From: Flavobacteriales bacterium
GTDB lineage: Bacteria; Bacteroidota; Bacteroidia; Flavobacteriales_F; PHOS-HE28
DNA length: 64,000 nt
Assembly: GCA_016788295.1 (NCBI GenBank)
Contig: JAEUSY010000041.1
Location: 186,001-250,000, forward strand
Reading direction: 5' to 3'
Positions 57,463 to 64,000 of this stretch are shown here, piece after piece (position 1 is the first letter of the stretch; every line of letters begins with the position of its first letter). Under the pieces are notes generated by a model, which saw only the letters and a list, made by a program, of their open reading frames with translations, had not been told where the DNA came from and ran no database searches. The position numbers and the translations under genes were made by a program.

Positions 57463-60400
57463 TCACTGCACGAGAGTGACGTGCCCCACAAAGTCGCGGG
57501 CATCGCCATCCCTTTCCACGATCACCTTCCACACATACACATCGATCACGGGTTCCTGGCCACCCACTCGACCATCCCATTCCGCATTACGATCGGTGGT
57601 ACGGTAGATCTCCTTGCCCCAGCGATCGAATATCAACAATGTGTAATTCCACGTGGTGAAGCCATTGAGCACAGGCCTGAACCCTTCGTTGCGATCATCG
57701 CCATTCGGACTGAACGCGTTGGGGACATAGACCAGCGGATCGGCCCGTACACCGATCACGGCGCATACCGTATCCGGACAACCCAGTGCGTTCACGGCGA
57801 TCAAACAGGTGGTGTAACCTCCGCCATCGGCCGGATACAGATGCAACGGATGCACATCGGTACTGGTCGTGGCATCACCGAAGTCCCAGTTGTAGTTCAC
57901 CGCACCCTGGCTCTCGTTGTTGAAACGAACCGCATTGCGTACGTTGGCCACTGTGTCGGTGGTGAACGCTGCGATCGGCGTGGGGTTCACCAGCACCGCG
58001 CCGGGCACCACCAATGTATCGGTACAGCCCCCTGCACCAGTGGCGATCAGAGTAACGCTGTAAGTCCCCTCGCTGGCATAGGTATGCTGCGGGCCATCGG
58101 CTTGCGAAGAGGCACCATCACCCAATGTCCATTGGAAGGTCTGCGCGTTCTCCGATGTATTGACGAACTGCACCGGATAGCGCGCGCAAGCGGGTTGTGG
58201 CTGTACCGTGAAAGACGCTTCAGGAGTAGGATGAACGATGAACTGTTGCGTGGCCACATGCTCACAGCCATACTGGTTGGTAGAGGTGAGCGAGACCGTG
58301 TAGGTGCCCGGCGAAGTGAAGGTGATCGAAGGTTCGTTCAGCGCTGAGGTGCTTCCATTGCCCAGGTCCCACGCGTAACCTATGGACGACAGCGAGTTGT
58401 TGATGGTCTGCACCGTAACAGGCGATGTACAACTGGAGTAGGCTGACAGCTCGAAAGCGCTGGTGGGCAGAGGGAACGCCACCACGGGCATGCTCAGGGT
58501 ATCCGTACAACCATTGAGGTTCTCGGCGACCAGCGTTACCGTGTAGGTGCCCGCACTGGTGTAGGTGTGCGTTGGAGTTGCGCCTCCCGCCGTATTGCCA
58601 TCACCGAAGTTCCACTGGTAGAAACCAGCACCGGTACTGCTGTTCGCGAAGTCGACCACCAGATCGATGCAGCCTGAGGACGGCTGCGGGGTGAACGAAG
58701 CCACTGGCGTTGTACCGACCGTTACCTGTTGTACCAAGGTCGCCGTGCAGCCATCGGGCGTGGATGTGACCGTGAGCGATACAGGGTAGGTGCCGCCGGT
58801 GGCATAGGCATGTTGTGGAGCCGACAGGATGGATCCCGTGCCATCACCAAAGTCCCAACTTACACTGGCAGCGTTCGGCGTGGTGTTCGTGAAGGTGAAG
58901 AACTCGCCCGCACAAACCGTGTTCGGTGTGGTCGTGAAGCTCACCGCAGGATAAGGAAGCACGGTGACCGAGGTGGCATATTGATCGAACCCGCAACCGA
59001 AGGCTGAAAGCTCTATCACGTAAGTACCTGCGTTCACGAAGGTGTGCGAAGGCGCATCGGCAATGCTGAAGTTCCCATCACCGAATGACCACAGGAGCGC
59101 CGTGTCGCCGCTGCTGTAGTTGGTGAGGTCCACAGTTAGCGGTCCGCAGCCAACCACGGGATCGGTGTTGAAGAAGGCCGTGACCTCATTGGGCACCACA
59201 CCGATCACTTGCTGAGCCGTATCACTTCCGCACTGGTTTGCCACCACCAACGTGATGGTGTAGTACACAGTGGAATCCGCATCCACCATATAGGCGTGCG
59301 TTACGATCGGACCTGGATCGGAGCTCGTTGCGCCATCACCGAAGTCCCATGAGAACGTATCGGGCAGGCCGTAGCTCGCATTACCGAACGGCACATCGCT
59401 GTAGGCACAATGCAGGTTCACGTTCGGCCCGAAAACGGCGGTCGGTGTGGGTATAACGGTCACCGGTGCACTATCGCTATTGGAGCCGCATGCATTGGTG
59501 GCAGTGAGCGAAACGGTATACACGGCCGCCTGCTGCGGATCGGGGGGGAAAGTGAAACTGCCCGGCCATTGATCGGTGCTGCTTCCCATGCCGCCGAAGT
59601 CCCACACATAGGTAAGGCCATCGCCCACCGAGGTATTGTCCAGGTCAACGGTCAGGGGGCCACAGCCTTCATCGGTGCTGAGGACCAACTGTGCTTGCGG
59701 AACATCCCACACTTGCACCGTGCTGTACGTGGTATCGGAACATCCGGCTCCGGTGAAGGCCACCAAGCGAACCGTGTAAACTCCGGTCGTTGCGTAGGTG
59801 TGCTGCGGCGATATCGCGAACGATGCACCGCCGTCTCCGAAGTCCCACTCTGCACTTGTGGCACCAGTGCTTGCATTCGCGAACCCGAAGGATTCACCGA
59901 CGCAAGCCACCGGCCCGTTCGCAAAGTCGGCCACTGGCAAGGGTTGAACGGTCACGGTGGCCCCATCGCTATTGGAACAACCCGTGGCGGGGTCGGTGTA
60001 TTGGTAGGTGACCGGGTTGCCACCTGGTATGGCCTGCAAGGGGTCGAACTCTCCAGTGGTGGGGTCCACTCCCACCCCGCTCCATGTTCCACCGGCAGGC
60101 GTGGCGGCAAGCACTTGCACACCGCCATCAAGGCATACACCAATGTCGTTGCCAGCATCCACAACCGGTAGGTCGTTCACCACCACGGTCACCTGGTCCT
60201 GCAGCAAGCAGGTGCCCGTTCCTATGGAATAGGTCAGTGTATAGGTGCCGGCGACCGCTGTGGAAAATACTCCCGCTGGGCTCACCTGAGGACCGCTCCA
60301 CGTGCCACCCACCGGTGTTGCGTTCAATTGTAATGGCCCGCTGCCCACACATACCGCATCGTCCGCGCCCGCATTGGCCGGCTCGTTCACGGGTTGCACG

Positions 60401-63400
60401 TCCACCGTGGCTTGGTCGCTCGCCACACATCCATTGGCATCAACAAAGGTGTAGGTGAGCAAATCACTGCCCACACCGGAAGGCAGCAGTTCGTTGGACG
60501 CGTTGATGGTCATCCACCCGGCGCTCCAAGAACCACCGTTAGGTGTACCGCTCAACGGGAAAGGGATGGGCTGGTCGCAGAGCACCAGATCGGGCCCTGC
60601 GCTTACAGTGGGTATGGCGTTCACCGTGGCGCTCACCGTGGCCGTGGAGATGCAACCGTTCGCGTTCTGGTAGGTGTAGGTGAGCACATGTGCGCCTGGT
60701 ATCACAGCTCCGGGGTCGAAGCTCCACGGTGGTCCGGAGACTCCATTGCCGGTCCACGTGCCACCCACCGGGTTGCCAACAAGGGCCACGGCCGCGGCAT
60801 CTGCACAGCGACTGAAGGCGGGCATGACGTTGAGCAATGTTGCCGGCACCACGCTCACTTCCACTTGATCGCTCGTGGCGCATGTGCCGGTGCCATAAGC
60901 GTAGGTCAGTGTGAAGTTGCCGGTGGTACTTGGCGTATACCAACCTCCTGCAGCGGCCCCGGTCCATGTTCCACCCGCTGGCGACCAGCCCTGCAACTGC
61001 AAGGGCGAATTGCTCTGGCAGACCGTGGTATCCGGACCTGCATTCGCAAACTGCGGCACATCCTGCACCGTGATCGGGACCTGCGCCGTGCTGGTGCATC
61101 CGTTCACGTTCACGTAGGTGTAGGTCAGCACGAACACTCCCAACGAATCGGGTATCGGTGTGAATACACCGCCACCGGTCACCAAGGGACCACTCCAAGT
61201 GCCTCCTGCTGGCGAAGCGCCCGCGAGCGTTACCGGTATGGCCTGATCGCAGAAGGTCTGTGCGGTACCGGCCGTTGTAGGCGTAGGCTGGTACACGGTC
61301 ATGGTCACAGTGGTATTGCCGGGACAACCACCCACGTCACCAGTCACCGTGTAGGTGGTAGTGACCGGCGGCGTGGCCGTGAAGGCCGGACCGGTGCCCA
61401 CCAAGGTGGAGCCGATGTACCACTGGTAATTCCCTGCACCGTTCGCCGTGAAGGTGGCACTTCCACCATTACACACGGCCGCCGTGTTTGGTGTGACCGA
61501 GACCGTAGGTGCTGCAACCACCTGCACGTTAACGATGGTGACCGGGCTTTGGCAACCATTGCTCACGGCCACTACGGAGTACTGACCGGCGTTCGCGGCG
61601 GATGCGTTCGGTATTGTGAACGCAGCCTGGTTGGAGACCACGTTACCACCCGGACCGGTCCAGATGTAGCTTACTCCCGCACCACCGTTGGCCGTAAAGG
61701 AGATGGTCTGCCCGGCACACACTGGACTGTTGCTGGAGGCAGCAGGTGAAGCAGGTGCGTTACCAATAGACAGGTTCGCGTTGGATGTGACCTGGCCGCA
61801 GGCGTTCGCTACAGTTAACGACAGCGTGGGGTTGCCCGCATTGGCGAAGCACACCTGCCCCGGTGCAAGTGTGTTCGCGTTTGCCGGACTCCCTCCCGGG
61901 AAGTTCCATGCGTAACTGGTGATCGGTGCACCGCAATCCTGCACCGTGGCCGAGGGTGTAACACATTGCCCGGCACAGATGCCGCTCAAGGCCGCCGTGC
62001 TCACCTGGGGTGGCGCATTCACCACGACCTGCTGCGTGATCGGAGGCACGTTGCAGGTATTCACCGCGCGGAATTGTACCGTGTAGGTGCCGGGTTGATC
62101 GAACAGGAAGTTCGGCTGGAACGCTGTTGAAGTGATGCTCGTGGCCGGACCTGTCGCGCAGGCTGAAGCCGTTCCGTTCACATTCCACTGCCACGTGGTC
62201 TGGCAACTGTTCGGGCTATTGGTGGAGTTGGTGGTGGTCACGTTAAGCGGAACACAACCTGTATTGGCGGACAGCGTGAACGCAGGCACCGGTGGCTCTT
62301 CCACGCAAATGGTACGCGACAGGGTATGAAGTCCGCAGCTATTACCGGTAAGGTCGGTGATGGTATAGGTGCCCGCCACCGTGAACTGCAGGTTCAGGGT
62401 GGTGCTACCATCGGTCCAAAGTCCGGGGTTGGCCGGGTTGCCATTGTCATTGCCCAAGGTGCCTGACGCAATGTTCCATCCCGTGGATGGCGTGACGGAC
62501 CAGATATTGCGGGGAGCTGTGGCACAACCCGGTGCTGTAAGCCCGATGCTCTGGTCGGTGAAGCTCACGATGGTGTTCACACAGGCCGTATCGTTCGGCG
62601 CCAATGTGAACTGCGCCTGCGGTGTTTCGCTCACCCTGATGGGGCCGATCTGACCCTGCGTCTGGTCGCACGGATTCTGTGCGGTGAAGGTGACATTGAG
62701 CTGTCCACCCGCCATTCCACAGGTGGATGCGGTGTAGGTGTGGTTCACGACCGCGGGCGGCGGATGTGCAAGGGTCACACTGTTGCCATCACCAAAGTTG
62801 ATGATGTACGTGGTACCCGGCGAATTACCCGCCACTGAGTTGATGTAGAACGGCAGCGTACCGCCCGTGCAGATGTTCGTGTTCGGGTCGGTGCTGATAC
62901 CACCACCAGGGTTGGTACCTAGGAACACTTGGTACTGCTGGGTGCGGGTACAATTATTGGGATAAGTGATCGTATAGGTGAGCGTATAAAGCCCGGAGGG
63001 ATAAGTATGGCTCAGTGCCCATCCCTGGGTGACATTCAACGCCGGTCCGCCATCACCCCAGTTCAAGGACCGGGTACTGCCCGGCACAGCAATGCTTTGG
63101 TCCGCGAAGCTGAAGTTCCAAGTGGCACTGGGGTCGCATATGCTGAACGTAGTGATCCCGTTGAACGTAGTGATTTGTTCCGGGCCTGTCGTCGTGAGCA
63201 ATGCGGGCCCCGCCGGGTTCACATTGATGGTGATGTTGTCCGTGTCCGTGCAGTTATTGTCATCAGTGACCGTGAGCGTGTACACCGTGGTCACTGTGGG
63301 CGAGGCGATCGGGTTGGCGATGTTCGGGTTGCTCAAACCCGTAGCAGGCGACCAGCTGTAACTGTAGGGCTGCTGGCCATTGCCTCCGGTCCCGTTCAAT

Positions 63401-63534
63401 TGCTGCGTAGCACCCTCGCAAATAGTGTATTGAGGAGGACCGGCGTTCGCGGTCACATTACATGGCTGAGCCCACGCGCTCTGCGCTATACACAAGGGCA
63501 AAAGCACGACAAGCCAGCGGAGCGGTCCGTTCAT
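57463..63534 (-). CDS. Giant PKD/Ig-repeat surface protein with T9SS type B domain
   Basis: 2,023 residues from the ATG at 63534; signal peptide 'MNGPLRWLVVLLPLCIAQSA' ending near 'WAQ'. The N-terminal part has one CHU/SprB-like Ig repeat then several PKD-type domains (e.g. 'INFGDGNSVT'). The middle (about 750-1300) holds about seven repeats of roughly 75 residues with 'SPAGGTWSGPLV'/'NPVGGTWTGNGV' cores. About 1300-1930 are PKD domains with 'WDFGDGATSS', 'WSFGDGNFSI', 'WNFGDGNTAG' and similar (about nine). The type B domain ends the protein ('VPNAFSPNGDDRNEGF', 'IFDRWGKEIYRT', 'WDGRVGG'). It is probably a cell-surface adhesin; SprB of gliding flavobacteria is a distant analogue by architecture only. 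Confidence 0.92.
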   Translation of the reverse strand: MNGPLRWLVVLLPLCIAQSAWAQPCNVTANAGPPQYTICEGATQQLNGTGGNGQQPYSYSWSPATGLSNPNIANPIASPTVTTVYTLTVTDDNNCTDTDNITINVNPAGPALLTTTGPEQITTFNGITTFSICDPSATWNFSFADQSIAVPGSTRSLNWGDGGPALNVTQGWALSHTYPSGLYTLTYTITYPNNCTRTQQYQVFLGTNPGGGISTDPNTNICTGGTLPFYINSVAGNSPGTTYIINFGDGNSVTLAHPPPAVVNHTYTASTCGMAGGQLNVTFTAQNPCDQTQGQIGPIRVSETPQAQFTLAPNDTACVNTIVSFTDQSIGLTAPGCATAPRNIWSVTPSTGWNIASGTLGNDNGNPANPGLWTDGSTTLNLQFTVAGTYTITDLTGNSCGLHTLSRTICVEEPPVPAFTLSANTGCVPLNVTTTNSTNSPNSCQTTWQWNVNGTASACATGPATSITSTAFQPNFLFDQPGTYTVQFRAVNTCNVPPITQQVVVNAPPQVSTAALSGICAGQCVTPSATVQDCGAPITSYAWNFPGGSPANANTLAPGQVCFANAGNPTLSLTVANACGQVTSNANLSIGNAPASPAASSNSPVCAGQTISFTANGGAGVSYIWTGPGGNVVSNQAAFTIPNASAANAGQYSVVAVSNGCQSPVTIVNVQVVAAPTVSVTPNTAAVCNGGSATFTANGAGNYQWYIGSTLVGTGPAFTATPPVTTTYTVTGDVGGCPGNTTVTMTVYQPTPTTAGTAQTFCDQAIPVTLAGASPAGGTWSGPLVTGGGVFTPIPDSLGVFVLTYTYVNVNGCTSTAQVPITVQDVPQFANAGPDTTVCQSNSPLQLQGWSPAGGTWTGAAAGGWYTPSTTGNFTLTYAYGTGTCATSDQVEVSVVPATLLNVMPAFSRCADAAAVALVGNPVGGTWTGNGVSGPPWSFDPGAVIPGAHVLTYTYQNANGCISTATVSATVNAIPTVSAGPDLVLCDQPIPFPLSGTPNGGSWSAGWMTINASNELLPSGVGSDLLTYTFVDANGCVASDQATVDVQPVNEPANAGADDAVCVGSGPLQLNATPVGGTWSGPQVSPAGVFSTAVAGTYTLTYSIGTGTCLLQDQVTVVVNDLPVVDAGNDIGVCLDGGVQVLAATPAGGTWSGVGVDPTTGEFDPLQAIPGGNPVTYQYTDPATGCSNSDGATVTVQPLPVADFANGPVACVGESFGFANASTGATSAEWDFGDGGASFAISPQHTYATTGVYTVRLVAFTGAGCSDTTYSTVQVWDVPQAQLVLSTDEGCGPLTVDLDNTSVGDGLTYVWDFGGMGSSTDQWPGSFTFPPDPQQAAVYTVSLTATNACGSNSDSAPVTVIPTPTAVFGPNVNLHCAYSDVPFGNASYGLPDTFSWDFGDGATSSDPGPIVTHAYMVDADSTVYYTITLVVANQCGSDTAQQVIGVVPNEVTAFFNTDPVVGCGPLTVDLTNYSSGDTALLWSFGDGNFSIADAPSHTFVNAGTYVIELSAFGCGFDQYATSVTVLPYPAVSFTTTPNTVCAGEFFTFTNTTPNAASVSWDFGDGTGSILSAPQHAYATGGTYPVSLTVTSTPDGCTATLVQQVTVGTTPVASFTPQPSSGCIDLVVDFANSSTGAGFYQWNFGDGNTAGGATPTHTYTSAGTYTVTLVAENLNGCTDTLSMPVVAFPLPTSAFELSAYSSCTSPVTVQTINNSLSSIGYAWDLGNGSTSALNEPSITFTSPGTYTVSLTSTNQYGCEHVATQQFIVHPTPEASFTVQPQPACARYPVQFVNTSENAQTFQWTLGDGASSQADGPQHTYASEGTYSVTLIATGAGGCTDTLVVPGAVLVNPTPIAAFTTDTVANVRNAVRFNNESQGAVNYNWDFGDATTSTDVHPLHLYPADGGGYTTCLIAVNALGCPDTVCAVIGVRADPLVYVPNAFSPNGDDRNEGFRPVLNGFTTWNYTLLIFDRWGKEIYRTTDRNAEWDGRVGGQEPVIDVYVWKVIVERDGDARDFVGHVTLVQ

Positions 63535-63557
63535 TTTAGTGCACACGTTTACGCATA

Positions 63558-63565
63558 CGAAGGTA
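63558..63565 (-). promoter_or_regulatory. -7 element TACCTTCG (giant adhesin)
   Basis: Reverse-strand TAnnTTnG, 23 nt before the ATG at 63534. It supports that start over an in-frame ATG at 63600. Confidence 0.5.
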
Positions 63566-63681
63566 CCCGCACCCACAAGCGCAGACCGGCGTGAGACCAT
63601 TGGTTATCAACGACATCGTGTGATCAAGACGTGTAATTGGGACGGACCGTTGCCCTTGACAGACACTTAACTGCCCATTGA

Positions 63682-64000
63682 TCAGAGCCCGGCCAAGACC
63701 GCGTTGATCCGCTCCGAGACCTCTGCCGCGCGATCGAACACCATGAAATGGCCACCTCCTTTTACCAAGACAGGCTGTTCGATGTATCCGATGGGCATCA
63801 ACCGATCATGATCGCCGTGAATGTGGACGAGGCCTTCAACGCGCGCCGCAGGGCCATCCCAGCACAGGCAGGCATTGATCTGCACCTTCAACTGGGCCAG
63901 CGTGTGTACCATCAAGAGGCTGTCGAACAGCGCACTGCTCTCGGCCGACTCCACCCCCATCTGCCAGCGCATGAACGGGAGTGAACGCTGAATAAAGACC
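63682..64000 (-). CDS. Partial alpha/beta hydrolase (C-terminal part)
   Basis: The frame is open to the window edge, so the 5' end is missing; about 105 residues are visible. They contain the catalytic-acid strand 'VHIHGDHDRLMP' and the catalytic-His region 'VKGGGHFMVFDRA', then a final helix ('EVSERINAVLAGL'). The first visible residues read 'VFIQRSLPFMRWQMG'. The nucleophile elbow must lie beyond base 64000. An internal ATG at 63972 is not a plausible start because it falls in the middle of the fold. The substrate is unknown. Confidence 0.75.
   Translation of the reverse strand, partial: VFIQRSLPFMRWQMGVESAESSALFDSLLMVHTLAQLKVQINACLCWDGPAARVEGLVHIHGDHDRLMPIGYIEQPVLVKGGGHFMVFDRAAEVSERINAVLAGL

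Noticed and set aside
60394..61749. A 451-codon plus-strand frame inside the giant adhesin gene
   Set aside because: Opposite-strand shadow of PKD/Ig repeats; Arg/Gly/His-rich, with no start context.

Overview
This 64 kb window looks like chromosome from a high-GC member of the Bacteroidota, probably a Flavobacteriales-like lineage (inference). The evidence: many secreted proteins end in type IX secretion system (T9SS) sorting domains, both type A and the type B 'gliding-motility' form. There is a CarboxypepD_reg/TonB-dependent receptor, a TPR regulator with a C-terminal LuxR-like helix-turn-helix, an MnmD-type methyltransferase, and recurrent promoter -7 elements close to TAnnTTTG. Shine-Dalgarno sequences are not evident. 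I see no rRNA, tRNA, CRISPR array, transposase, integrase or prophage gene. Gene density is normal: no gene-free stretch exceeds about 210 bp.

Layout. 1-8.5 kb: the end of a GT39-type membrane glycosyltransferase, rsmE, a DUF4159 protein, a delta-60 repeat T9SS protein with a small upstream gene, a TPR/HTH regulator, a DUF1801 protein and a CarboxypepD_reg protein. 8.6-12.4 kb: a fused 2-oxo acid dehydrogenase E1, a small membrane protein and a J-domain membrane protein. 12.4-25.5 kb: a secretome-rich block with two T9SS proteins, a leucine-rich-repeat protein with an unusual C-terminus, an M43-like metalloprotease, a GIY-YIG protein, a YHYH protein, a GEVED protein, a broken alpha/beta hydrolase and a beta-propeller-like T9SS protein. 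25.6-33.3 kb: gabD, a Spy-like protein, a TonB-C protein, tryptophan 2,3-dioxygenase (kynA), a type B T9SS protein, a beta-CASP metallo-hydrolase and a DUF2214 protein. 33.3-48.6 kb: a TonB-dependent receptor, a T9SS hydrolase-fold protein, murQ, a conserved hypothetical, a beta-barrel protein, a NUDIX hydrolase, mnmD, a TPR/PD40 protein, an M42 peptidase, a GNAT acetyltransferase, a second GT39-type protein and an S9 peptidase. 48.8-64 kb: a CotH-kinase T9SS protein, a triplicated DUF4397 T9SS protein, a CarH-like MerR/B12 regulator, an FAD-linked oxidase, a voltage-gated-like potassium channel, a 2,023-residue PKD/Ig adhesin and a partial alpha/beta hydrolase.

How the parts fit. About a dozen genes encode cargo for the T9SS, whose own machinery is not in this window. 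The rest is housekeeping: RNA modification (rsmE, mnmD), branched-chain or 2-oxo acid oxidation (E1 fusion), tryptophan degradation (kynA), succinate-semialdehyde oxidation (gabD) and cell-wall recycling (murQ). I did not find a convincing new multi-gene system. The best leads are the regulator with intact CarH-type cobalamin motifs, the 705-bp tandem triplication, the tandem 'KYTG..NDRD' tail on the LRR protein, and an apparent two-distance rule for the -7 promoter element relative to start codons (about 4 nt or about 22 nt).
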